From the NCBI RefSeq assembly GCF_004005865.1, contig NZ_SACN01000001.1, forward strand, positions 1,240,001 through 1,304,000: 64,000 nucleotides of DNA, read 5' to 3'. Of this stretch, positions 24,401 through 31,353 are shown piece by piece. The DNA is from Sphingomonas crocodyli (GTDB taxonomy: Bacteria > Pseudomonadota > Alphaproteobacteria > Sphingomonadales > Sphingomonadaceae). Every line of letters begins with the position of its first letter. Position 1 is the first letter of the stretch. The translations under genes and the position numbers were made by a program. The notes under the pieces are model-generated. The model had not been told where the DNA came from and did not search any database. It worked only from the letters and a program-made list of their open reading frames with translations.

Positions 24401-25694
24401 AGCTGTGCTGCATGGCTTCGATCTTGGAGGCATCCTCGAACAGGCTGTAGTCGAGCTTCAAGGGATCGATCCCCAGCTCCGACAGGGCGTTGTGGGGATT
24501 ATCGACGAGGGACTTGGCGATCTTGTCCAGGCGCTCCGCCTGATCCGCCGGGACGGCCTTGAGGGTCGTCCGCACGAAGTCGGTGAAGTCGTCGAGGGTT
24601 TCGATGGTCTTCGGTTTGACCTGGCTCTCGGGCACGGTGACCATCTTAGGGCCACCTGCGGGAGCCTCAGGCAATTCCGCGGTTGTCCCTGAGGGAGCCT
24701 TGGGCGCTTCCGGCTTAGGCTTTGCAGGGGACAGCACGGTGTCTGCGGTGACGACGTTCGCGTCGTTCGCTGCCTTGGGGGCAACGGCCGGGACGTCCAA
24801 CGGGTTCTTACCGTTGATCCGCACGCCGGTCTTACCAGCCAGCGGTTCGACCGCCTTGGCGACCACGCGCTTGACCCGAAGGTCTTCTTGGGTGGCCGCG
24901 ACGGCGTCCTTGGTAGCCTGCTTGCCAGCGCGGACGGTCTTGTAGGCACGGGCCGCAGCCATCGCACCTTCCATCAGACCTTCGCCTGCGATGTCGAGCG
25001 GGAGGTTGGCGACGACCGCCTTCACGCGCTGCGTCATGCCGTCCTCATCTTCCGACGAGGCGATGGCGTCGAGCGCGGCGTTATCGAAGCCCCAGCCCTT
25101 CAGGGTGTTCGCGAGGTTGCCTTCGACGGGATCGTGCGAGGTGAAGTTCACGACCGACCCGGCGAGGACTGAGCGTCCCGCACGGCCGAGGACGGTGGCA
25201 GCTTCGGTGGCCTTGAAGGCTTTCGCCCAGCCTACGAAGGGAACCACGAACGAACCCACGCCGCGCGTGATCTTCTCCGCCGTGCCTGCATTTTCCGTAC
25301 CAGCGAGCTGGGGCAGGGTCACGTCGGCGTCGCCGCCGCTGCGCTTCAGGAACTCTTTACGGCCTGCGACGACCTCGAAGATGCCGTTGCTGGCCTTCGA
25401 TCCAATCAGCACGCCGCCCATGTCGGTCTTGTCGGACGCCCAGTTCGTGACGTCCTCGACCGTGTCGACGGCACCTTGGACGGCATCACGGACGGAACCG
25501 ACGACGGCGCGCCATGTCGAGAAGCCTTCCTTTTCAGGAGCGGTGGCTGGCCGCTTGGCGCGAGCTTCGCTCAGCTTACGCTCGCCTGCCTCTTGAGCTT
25601 CAATCCGAGCCAGCTCGCGGTGCAGCCGCTGATATTCTCGCTCTTCTTCAGGTGTTAGCGCCACGGACGCCTCCCTCGTCTCGCTTTGCTTCAA
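21495..25694 (-). CDS. Very large phage internal-virion/ejection-like protein (1399 residues)
   Basis: The N-terminal third has an acidic coiled start and hydrophobic block GVGSFVVPFVGWAKAFKA then NFTSHDPVEGNLANTLKGWG, a layout I know from internal virion or ejection proteins of podophages (a GAISDFxxxDPxEGRL-type block). The middle (about residues 560-640) is an Ala/Lys coiled coil (AAKDAAKAAKVAAREVDAA). The C-terminal half is long and helical with several amphipathic or hydrophobic stretches (AMNIMGAGAMMGLQSMTHALAVMGH). Such proteins form the ejectosome through which phage DNA crosses the envelope. It is intact, with no frameshift, although no other virion gene survives here. Function inferred from layout. 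Confidence 0.6.
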   Translation of the reverse strand: MKQSETREASVALTPEEEREYQRLHRELARIEAQEAGERKLSEARAKRPATAPEKEGFSTWRAVVGSVRDAVQGAVDTVEDVTNWASDKTDMGGVLIGSKASNGIFEVVAGRKEFLKRSGGDADVTLPQLAGTENAGTAEKITRGVGSFVVPFVGWAKAFKATEAATVLGRAGRSVLAGSVVNFTSHDPVEGNLANTLKGWGFDNAALDAIASSEDEDGMTQRVKAVVANLPLDIAGEGLMEGAMAAARAYKTVRAGKQATKDAVAATQEDLRVKRVVAKAVEPLAGKTGVRINGKNPLDVPAVAPKAANDANVVTADTVLSPAKPKPEAPKAPSGTTAELPEAPAGGPKMVTVPESQVKPKTIETLDDFTDFVRTTLKAVPADQAERLDKIAKSLVDNPHNALSELGIDPLKLDYSLFEDASKIEAMQHSLAEIVNDIASKTGRTGTRVTNMETVRTARLLAVNPKVLTDLVGNTKGLTGRLTAARVIVGQHAHKLVSDVDAAIAEIAKGGAGKAYNEFTHTLARHASLLGTLRGAGSEIGRALQSLQITLEVKEAGKTIAQQAEAALAKARAKAAQDAQRVTDKAEKVAAKDAAKAAKVAAREVDAASPEATRFLEGLTNHQVDDAAFEALAQKHGVGVRDVARQLGVDWHSVNKLREAERRYTDLFKDLGTDAGKLRLLNKLKSAKGDLEQLSKITKGRDLKFLDRVDAVVQETRGNLFSVGTAAMNIMGAGAMMGLQSMTHALAVMGHAAVSPISARHAYAARIHMLKTWASVHAPVSAFGDAMSNAWAVLKHDMLEEASLLTDAAGFGKAATKLQSKAIAAEAGVTRGLVREATGRGPAWYISPETLLKVSDQIEQFPIGKVGQMGLEWMLRAGATAVNVGGSGSRLASSLFINAPDQLAGTLAARAGAHSAAIERAAEEAAEAGLTGKELHGYIKQRAFDLADDIDGISPEPFEDGVREVLDKEGREYAQSVLFQDELEWGASRFALGLHARVPVLGSLIAPFVRTPLRILERTMIDFTPMGLFKNSVREAWAAGDEVVRGEIAARYTMSLAMLMMAYNLAQDRQIIGFDGGSRSSARIDRASYTIRVGGDVWEYNRLDPLGTVLGLAADLREAINANQDREIEDVWQLGEVALEVSLWPIFKNILSKTWMQSFKQLNDIMAAPNYDSYQDRFGRWIASLAPRGVPLSGLQRQFDKWDEGVVREARGWTEGLLKSSWGSSSLPIKRDAILGRPVTQSVGERLIGVKAGPEGIDPLERELETLSFDLPPVRTKLKGVRLSSSQISRWLELRGQEVRDRSGMTLEEKLTALIAHPGYQALGHNGKVEEIKSAMEGYAALATQQLLREDKKFAYSVLKEEVWEDFKSQDRSRDEADAQTLKLAQELGIVVGEPEVN

Positions 25695-25854
25695 GCTCCG
25701 CCAACTCCTGCTCCAGTGCGGAAAGGGACGGACGTGTGCGGAGGCGGATTTCCTCTTCCCGAAGGAGGCGAGCCGCTTGATGTATGACGCGATGTCGCCA
25801 GTTTTCGTACGGAAGATCCGAAATGACGCCGTCAGGCCGGTGAGGACGAACCAT
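25648..25854 (-). CDS. Small phage-type protein with C-terminal coiled coil
   Basis: The 68-residue product starts MVRPHRPDGVISDLPYENWR and ends in a charged coiled coil (LSALEQELAELEAKRDEGG). It overlaps the start of the 1399-residue gene by 47 bases and its own start meets the stop of the next upstream small gene. I do not recognise it; the tight packing with phage-type genes supports it being real. Confidence 0.55.
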   Translation of the reverse strand: MVRPHRPDGVISDLPYENWRHRVIHQAARLLREEEIRLRTRPSLSALEQELAELEAKRDEGGVRGANT

Positions 25855-26063
25855 CACAGACCGTCCAAGCGGACTTCTCCGCGAGCGCGTTCTGCCGCTG
25901 CGGCGAAGAGCTTCGGCGCTCCCGCCGTTCGCGATGCTAGGCACAGCGACGAGTAATGGTTGCGGTCGGCGGGTTCCATGAAACGCGCGGCCATAGCGGC
26001 GAAGGGGAACGTCAGGCCGTCGAGAGTTGGACGACGGACGCGGCGGGTGCGTGAACGGGCCAT
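25854..26063 (-). CDS. Small hypothetical phage-type protein
   Basis: The 69-residue product is basic at the N-terminus (MARSRTRRVRRPTLDG) with a helical remainder (AAMAARFMEPADRNHYSSL). AAGAAAGACC upstream gives a weak ribosome binding site. It abuts the following gene at 25854. Unrecognised. Confidence 0.5.
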   Translation of the reverse strand: MARSRTRRVRRPTLDGLTFPFAAMAARFMEPADRNHYSSLCLASRTAGAPKLFAAAAERARGEVRLDGL

Positions 26064-26180
26064 TGGGTGGTCTTTCTGTTGATACGGGATGAAGGATCAG
26101 CGAGGGCGGCGGCGCTTCAGGGGGACTGATCGCCCTCGCCACTATGCCCTCGCCAAAATCTGATCTGGTCTTAACGCCGA

Positions 26181-26501
26181 CTAAGCGGTGGCCTTCGCGG
26201 CCCTCGCAGCACCTGCGCGCTCCCGCAGGGCTTCCCGCTGTTGCTCCGTCAGCGTCCTGCGGTTGAGCGGGTTGGTGCCCATCCGCAGCGGCCACAGGGC
26301 GCAGGCGGTTGCCGTGCATTTTCGCACTTCGGCAAGTTGGGCGGCGCAGCAGTCAAGGCACTTGGCCCTTACCGCGCCTAAGACGGAACTAGACGAATGC
26401 CCGAGTGCTTCCAGTTCGGGGGCAGACATGCCGCGCGGATCGCGGCCGATCTTTTCGCCTGATACTATTTCAAGGCCGGGAGGAATGGTGACGCTTTTCA
26501 T
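26181..26501 (-). CDS. Conserved small phage protein with KCLDCC...CTATACALWP motif
   Basis: The 106-residue product carries AKCLDCCAAQLAEVRKCTAT followed by ACALWPLRMGTNP, a cysteine-rich motif seen in many small proteins of proteobacterial prophages and transposable phages. Four of the cysteines could bind one zinc. The tail is basic (RTLTEQQREALRERAGAAR). Function is unknown. It belongs to the leftward phage-type block. Confidence 0.65.
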   Translation of the reverse strand: MKSVTIPPGLEIVSGEKIGRDPRGMSAPELEALGHSSSSVLGAVRAKCLDCCAAQLAEVRKCTATACALWPLRMGTNPLNRRTLTEQQREALRERAGAARAAKATA

Positions 26502-26585
26502 GGGTGGCTTTCATGAGGATGCGCGCCAGCATCGCCCAAGGTGAGACCTAGGGACGTGCGTGGGTCGCGCTGGGTGAGGAGTTGG

Positions 26586-26876
26586 TTAGGCGTGGGTGCC
26601 TGAAGCGAGCCGCATGTTTCGGCGGGCTCGGTCGATCCGATCATAGTCTACCGGGATCAGCGGTTCGGCCATTAGAGCGTCCGGTGACGGACCAGCCCGC
26701 TTGCGCAGCTGGCGCTGATAGGCGGCGGCGCTGTCGCATCGGCGGCAGTCGTGTTTCTTGCCATCGTACTGTTTCGCGTCCTTGGCGAAGAGCGCCAGCG
26801 GCAGGACGAGTTTGCACTTGAAGCAGAACTTGGAGCCATCCGGCACAGGGACCGGCGGGGTCTTTCGGGATCGCAT
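26586..26876 (-). CDS. Zinc-ribbon protein of phage type
   Basis: The 96-residue product has FCFKCKLVLPLALFAKD and HDCRRCDS, a C-x2-C...C-x2-C ribbon separated by about 25 residues, then a helical basic tail (AAYQRQLRKRAGPS). The ribbon resembles that of the 66-residue protein at 21242 and that of endonuclease VII-type proteins, without the nuclease residues. Role unknown. Confidence 0.6.
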   Translation of the reverse strand: MRSRKTPPVPVPDGSKFCFKCKLVLPLALFAKDAKQYDGKKHDCRRCDSAAAYQRQLRKRAGPSPDALMAEPLIPVDYDRIDRARRNMRLASGTHA

Positions 26877-26955
26877 GGGCGTAGCCTTGAAGGCGCACCC
26901 CTCCAGCGTCTGTCGATGATTAACCGGCAGACGGGGGAAGGGTGCGGGGGTCTGG

Positions 26956-27153
26956 TTAGAGGTAGGTGACCTGCGTCATGCCTTCGCCAAGGTCGACCTC
27001 GATGCTGTCGGGTCGCACAGGCGGGCCATCGTCGGCTTCTGGCGGGGTCGGCGGTGTGGGGTCGTCCGTTGCCACAGTGGCAGCGGCTGCTTCCTCCGCC
27101 ATCGGCGGGTGGGTCGGTTCGTCGTTCATGGGTTTGTCCTCAGGAGTGGTCAT
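26956..27153 (-). CDS. Small acidic, proline-rich protein
   Basis: The 65-residue product is low-complexity (EEAAAATVATDDPTPPTPPE) with a short ordered end (SIEVDLGEGMTQVTYL). It overlaps the upstream gene by four bases (ATGA), which supports expression as part of the leftward operon. Unrecognised. Confidence 0.5.
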   Translation of the reverse strand: MTTPEDKPMNDEPTHPPMAEEAAAATVATDDPTPPTPPEADDGPPVRPDSIEVDLGEGMTQVTYL

Positions 27154-27482
27154 GCGCTGCGGGCCATGCCGTAATCTTTGCGCCAGTCGCGCTCGGCTGG
27201 GGCTTTCGCCGCAGGCGTTGCGGTTTCACCGCCAGTTTCCGGCGGGGTGTCCGCAGGTTCCCGGCGGGGAGCCGCAGGCTTCTTGGTGGAGACCTTCACG
27301 CCCATGTGGACGATGGGCTCCCCAAGATCGATGCGGGTGAGACCGCAGGGCAGTTCGATGGTCGTCTCTTGGTGACGTTCGGCGAAGTGCTTGGTGCCTT
27401 CGTCATACGGGTTAGGGCCGGTGTCGACCGCTCGCGTGGGGCGGGTGATCCAGCGACCTTGCCGGGTCGAGTAAAGCGCCAT
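27150..27482 (-). CDS. Hypothetical phage-type protein, 110 residues
   Basis: The product has an ordered N-terminal 75 residues (MALYSTRQGRWITRPTRAVD; LPCGLTRIDLGEPIVHMGVK) and a Pro/Thr/Ala-rich linker at the end. The stop overlaps the next gene and the start abuts the stop of the 252-residue gene, so the three are cotranscribed. Unrecognised. Confidence 0.5.
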   Translation of the reverse strand: MALYSTRQGRWITRPTRAVDTGPNPYDEGTKHFAERHQETTIELPCGLTRIDLGEPIVHMGVKVSTKKPAAPRREPADTPPETGGETATPAAKAPAERDWRKDYGMARSA

Positions 27483-28240
27483 TAGAGCGCGTGACGGCGA
27501 ATGCCAGCGCGCTTGGTAGCACGTTCCTTGATCCGTTCGTCGCGGACCATCGCCGTTGCCATCTGCTCGACCTCCGCCTCCTCGGCCACAGCGGCGTCGA
27601 GTGCCTTACGGGCCTCCACGCTTTCCTTCAGGGCTTTGGCAAGGCGACGTTCCGCCCCGGCCTCATGCGACTTGAGGTGGAGATTGATCTCCGCCACGCG
27701 CGCTTCCATCCGCGCGCGCGCCGCCCCGGCGACCTTGTTGACGATGACCTCCGACTTCTGGCCGGTCTGTTCGTCGGTCACATGCCGAACGTGGTCGACC
27801 TCCGCCAGTTGTTGGCTCAGGGACAGGAACTCCTGCTGGAGGTCCATCTCTTCCTTCGCCACCTGAAAGAATTCCTGGGCGTAGATGGTCGCACCCATCG
27901 ACAGCGGGCCGGGACCATTCTTGACGCGGTTCGTCAGGGCGATGTCATACAGCGCCTTGTTGACCAATTCCTCCTCCAGCGCCGCGCGCTTGGGTTCGGT
28001 CGTGTCGGCCAGCTTCTGCCTGATCGGGTCGGCATATTGCGGAGGGAGGGCGCTGACGCCGACCTTGCTCGGCAGCTTGACCAGCCCCTTCACCGTGACG
28101 GTGCCGGGAGTGTCATAAACCGGGTCAAAGTTCTGGATCTCGTTGGCGATGTGCTGATCCGCCGGGTCAATGGCGTAATCGTCAATGGCGAAGTCGCCAT
28201 CCACGTCAGCCGTCAAAGGCGCATTGGTGGTGTCGGTCAT
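27482..28240 (-). CDS. Coiled-coil phage-type protein, 252 residues
   Basis: The N-terminal 80 residues are acidic and contain GTVTVKGLVKLPSKVGVSAL. From residue 120 the protein is one long heptad-like helix region (EEMDLQQEFLSLSQQLAEV; RARMEARVAEINLHLKS; ESVEARKALDAAVAEEAEVE). Scaffold-like and tail-chaperone-like proteins of phages look like this, but no family is recognised. It is the first gene of the tightly packed leftward run 28240-25648. Confidence 0.5.
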   Translation of the reverse strand: MTDTTNAPLTADVDGDFAIDDYAIDPADQHIANEIQNFDPVYDTPGTVTVKGLVKLPSKVGVSALPPQYADPIRQKLADTTEPKRAALEEELVNKALYDIALTNRVKNGPGPLSMGATIYAQEFFQVAKEEMDLQQEFLSLSQQLAEVDHVRHVTDEQTGQKSEVIVNKVAGAARARMEARVAEINLHLKSHEAGAERRLAKALKESVEARKALDAAVAEEAEVEQMATAMVRDERIKERATKRAGIRRHAL

Positions 28241-28735
28241 GGGGTTCCTTTCTCAGGTGGTGGCGGGCTTGAGGCCCAAGGGAAGCTGGCAGGACGCCAG
28301 CGGTCGACCGGCGGCGGTTTTCGACCGTCCGCAGGATTTCGGAATGAAGGGGCGCGCCGCGTCCAGCCCCGTTAGGGATGCCACCAACTGGACGCGGCGC
28401 TACGGTCCTCGACCAGCCGATCAAGCTGGGAGGTCACCGATTGGAATTGGGATGTGTGGGATCAGCCGTTGGTGGCGGCGGTGAGATGGAGGTGGCTCAG
28501 GGTGGACTGAGAGAGACCTGAAGGGGAAACCTAGGGTATAACTCCTCCATGATCCTTCCTTAGTATCTTTCAGGAAGGGTATGAGTGAGAGTGTATATAG
28601 ATAACCTAAAGTTGGGCGTGCGCGTGCGTTGAGCGATGCGGTCTGTCAAGAGGCACGAGCCGAACTCGGTCGCGGGCGGTTTCCTCTCCGATAGTGCTGG
28701 CTAATCGTCCGTGCCCGACAGGGCGGTCAGTTTCT
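28241..28735. other. Gene-free spacer upstream of the phage-type operon
   Basis: No supported gene. The part 28510-28615 is AT-rich and includes an inverted repeat CCTTCCT (28554-28560) / AGGAAGG (28572-28578). It probably carries the promoter of the leftward operon. Confidence 0.45.
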
Positions 28736-29275
28736 CTATCCACTAGTGCGGGCCAATCCGAGAAGGGCGCGGATGGGAGAGGTTTCTTCTTCAAGGGTGC
28801 GGGTCAATTCGAGAAGCCGCCCCCGGAGCGGTTTCCCTGCTCCAAGAGTGCGGCCTAATCCGAAAAGCTGATCCCAGCTCCTGCCAGCGGTCGATGATCC
28901 GGGCGCGCAGCTCGACGCTGTAGCCAGAGACCACGACCATCGTGTCACGGAAGGCAAGGTGAAACTCACGGTATGTCTGGCCATTCTGCGGATGGACGTA
29001 GGGGGTCTCATTTCCAGCAATGACACCCTTTGCCCGCAAAGCTCGGTGCGCTCGACCATCGACAGCTCCTTGGCCATGTCGACGGTGAGGAGGTAGTCGG
29101 TGCGGGGACGTCCGCCGGTTTTGGACACGGATGTCCGAAAGTCCGCGCCGTCTTCGAACCCGTACTCTTCGACCCGGCGGCCAACCCATTTATGCACGGG
29201 TGTCGAGACCTTCAGCCACGCATGCAGCTGCCGCGCGTCAATCATGGTGACCCCATCGCGATCCTGCGGGATCAC
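28736..29275 (-). pseudogene. Phage antirepressor (AntA N-terminus, Rha-like middle), frameshifted
   Basis: From 29275 the frame gives an AntA-type start: VTMIDARQLHAWLKVSTPVHKW up to TDYLLTVDMAKELSMVER. Near 29020 the match leaves this frame and resumes in another as ETPYVHPQNGQTYREFHLAF and SGYSVELRARIIDRWQEL, the wording of the Rha phage-regulator domain. Both frames then run into unrelated sequence. AntA and Rha proteins control the prophage switch. A single frameshift (or a join of two genes) and decay of the 3' end explain the layout. Confidence 0.7.
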
Positions 29276-29356
29276 TGCAGCGTCGAAAGCTGATCGATTG
29301 CAAGCTGGATTGGATCGCGGAAGTCGCTATCTCCAAACCAGCGAAGAGGAGAAGCT

Positions 29357-29581
29357 ATGTCGGATCGGGTCGTAATTTCGCTCGACGTCACGTTTGAAGA
29401 GGCGCGGGCCATCGCTGAGCGAATTGCGGGTGTTGGACCCTACTACGAGGCAATGAACTTGCCGATAGCTCTCGACGAAGTCGAGGAGATGGCCGTCGAT
29501 GCTGATAAACTGCGGCGGGTCTATATCCGATCAGATGCCAGCGCAGCGTTAGGCGGGCCGGATGGCGCGCCCAGCCGCTAA
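29357..29581 (+). CDS. Small hypothetical protein, 74 residues
   Basis: The gene is read opposite to its neighbours with a strong site (AGAGGAGAAGC) seven bases before ATG. The product MSDRVVISLDVTFEEARAIA...KLRRVYIRSD looks like a compact alpha/beta protein. It sits between the antirepressor remnant and the integrase, where excisionase or immunity genes often lie, but it has no HTH. Unrecognised. Confidence 0.55.
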   Translation: MSDRVVISLDVTFEEARAIAERIAGVGPYYEAMNLPIALDEVEEMAVDADKLRRVYIRSDASAALGGPDGAPSR

Positions 29582-29624
29582 GCCTTCTGCGGGGCGAAAA
29601 AGGTCAGCATGGGGGTCATCACTT

Positions 29625-31094
29625 TTATTGATGACCCTCGCCCAAGCCGGGACTTTCCGTGACTAGGGGTATCGAGACTGCCGGATACGCGATCAGCGCA
29701 ATAATGTCGGCTTTCTGCTGAAGCGTGATGCCATCAGCATTGTACCGCCCGTAGGTGAAGCCCTTCTCATGGCCGAACACCTGCGCCCATTCGTTCTCGC
29801 GCACGCCCCCGCGCTCCATCATCCGGGTCACGTTCTTGCGGAATGAGTGGAACGCTTTCCGCCGGTCCTTGAAGCCTCGCGCCGACTTGAAGCGGGAGAA
29901 CTCCTTGCCCGCGTCCGCGCCAGCTTTCTTGCCCGGTCCCTCAGGGTTGAACGTCGGCCACACCCGCTCTTCCTTCGCGTCGTCCTTCCGCGCCTTCAGC
30001 CAACCCAAGGATGGATGAAGGGGCACCTGCCGGTTACCCGCAGGAGTCTTTGCATCCTCCACCTGAAAGTAGGTGACGCCTTCGTCGGTCCTGATCTGGT
30101 CCCATTTGAGCGACGCGATTTCGTCCAGGCGCATCCCGGTGAACATGCCGACGACGATCAACTCGCGCAGGTCTGCCCGCTTGGGAGGCTGGGCGAACAG
30201 GTGGTTCAACTCATCCGTTTCCCATGCGACATACCCATCCACATTGACGCCAGCCCGCAGCTTGCGGTGGAAGCCTTCGAACGGGTTGAAGCCTTCGCAG
30301 TGGCCGCGCCGTGCCGCCCAGTCCCACAGCCCCTTCAGGGTAGCCATGTGACGGTTCATGGTCGCGTCCGACAGGCCGCCCTTGGTCTGGTTGCCGTACT
30401 CCCGCTGGATCATCGTCCACGTCATTTCCTTCGCGGACGGCGAACGCGCCCAGTTCGGATCGGTGCGGCGCAGGGCGTCATGGAAGGCGGACGCATCCGG
30501 CTGGCGGACCCCTCGCAGCGGCTTGTCGCCCCAGAAGCCCTCGAACAGCTTGAACGTCGCCAGCTTCTGCTGCTCCGTGTTGGTTTCCTTCAGGTGCCGT
30601 TGGGATCGCCATAGGGCCATGAAGTCGTCGCAGACCTCGCTGAAGGTCGGCTCCAGTTCAGGACGCTTCTTGACGCGCTGGCCGTGCAACTCCCTGCGCG
30701 CATCGTTCAGGGCCATGTTCCGCGCCGCCTCGGTGGGCGTGTAGTCGCGCTCCCCGACGATATCGCCCAGCTTCTCTAGTTCGTAATCAATGCCAGCGAT
30801 CACCGGGTCTTCGTCGCGTATCTCCATCCGGAACTCGCCAGCCGCCGCGCGCCGCCTAAGATCATTATAGACCTGACGAAGCCCCTTGGGCTTATCGTCA
30901 AGGCCGCCGACCTTGGCCTGCCACTCCAGCCGCAGCGTCGCCTCCCAAGCGTCCGCCTCCACCTTGGCAACGCGCCGATCAGAGGTGGCGAGGTGGCGAT
31001 ACAGGAACTCGCGACCATCGTAGGCGGCACGATGCTCAATCGGAATGCGGACCTTCGCCTGCCATCGCTGGCGGTGTGCTTTGAGGGTAGCCAT
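29625..31094 (-). CDS. Tyrosine-type phage integrase of element 1
   Basis: The 489-residue product has an N-terminal arm-binding/SAM-like core-binding region (about 145-275; FSEVCDDFMALWRSQRH) and a catalytic domain with R322 (TGMRLDEI), the Lys hairpin, H416-x-x-R419 (HSFRK), H442 (GHEKG) and Y451 (YGRYN). It strand-exchanges attP with the tRNA-Gln 3' end. It starts 43 bases from the right-end iterons and 140 from the attR core, transcribed inward, as expected for an element's own integrase. The gene is intact. Confidence 0.95.
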   Translation of the reverse strand: MATLKAHRQRWQAKVRIPIEHRAAYDGREFLYRHLATSDRRVAKVEADAWEATLRLEWQAKVGGLDDKPKGLRQVYNDLRRRAAAGEFRMEIRDEDPVIAGIDYELEKLGDIVGERDYTPTEAARNMALNDARRELHGQRVKKRPELEPTFSEVCDDFMALWRSQRHLKETNTEQQKLATFKLFEGFWGDKPLRGVRQPDASAFHDALRRTDPNWARSPSAKEMTWTMIQREYGNQTKGGLSDATMNRHMATLKGLWDWAARRGHCEGFNPFEGFHRKLRAGVNVDGYVAWETDELNHLFAQPPKRADLRELIVVGMFTGMRLDEIASLKWDQIRTDEGVTYFQVEDAKTPAGNRQVPLHPSLGWLKARKDDAKEERVWPTFNPEGPGKKAGADAGKEFSRFKSARGFKDRRKAFHSFRKNVTRMMERGGVRENEWAQVFGHEKGFTYGRYNADGITLQQKADIIALIAYPAVSIPLVTESPGLGEGHQ

Positions 31095-31136
31095 GAAGGC
31101 TCCCTAGGGCTCTCTTGAGATGTCCGCAAGAGGTCT

Positions 31137-31172
31137 GTGGGGTCCGTTTGTGGGGTCCATTCGTGGGGTGCA
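31137..31172 (+). repeat. 13-bp iterons at the right end of element 1 (probable integrase arm sites)
   Basis: Three head-to-tail units: GTGGGGTCCGTTT, GTGGGGTCCATTC and GTGGGGTGCATGG. The first is identical to the units at 15586-15611. Confidence 0.75.
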
Positions 31173-31233
31173 TGGGGTTGATTATATGGGATAATCAGCA
31201 ATTCCGGGCCTTAATTGTGTGCCCAGCTCCGCC

Positions 31234-31253
31234 TCCTGGCGCCCCAGCCAACT
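31234..31253. other. attR of element 1 (also the left att of element 2)
   Basis: An exact copy of TCCTGGCGCCCCAGCCAACT from the tRNA-Gln 3' end; the flanking TTTCTCCCAAGCC differs from the sequence right of the tRNA. Confidence 0.85.
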
Positions 31254-31315
31254 TTCTCCCAAGCCTCTGATAGGCATCGTTTTTTTCAACAGCGCCGGAA
31301 CGTAGCTGGGGTTTT

Positions 31316-31337
31316 GCTACAGAGCCCTGCTACAGAG
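31316..31337 (+). repeat. Direct repeat upstream of the second integrase
   Basis: GCTACAGAG at 31316-31324 and 31329-31337, a 13-base period, lies between the att core and the integrase start. It could be an arm-type site pair. Confidence 0.45.
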
Positions 31338-31353
31338 CTGGAGCTTTGTGCAT

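Larger units (their letters stand above)
15537..31253. mobile_element. Element 1: integrated at tRNA-Gln, prophage remnant or satellite-like island (about 15.7 kb)
   Basis: The boundaries are a perfect 20-bp repeat of the tRNA 3' end, with 13-bp iterons inside each end and a tyrosine integrase next to the right end. Cargo on the left is a SIR2 protein, a GrlR-like gene and a resolvase. The right two-thirds is a leftward block of phage-type genes. No capsid, portal, terminase, tail or lysis gene is recognisable, so it cannot form virions alone. Confidence 0.85.
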
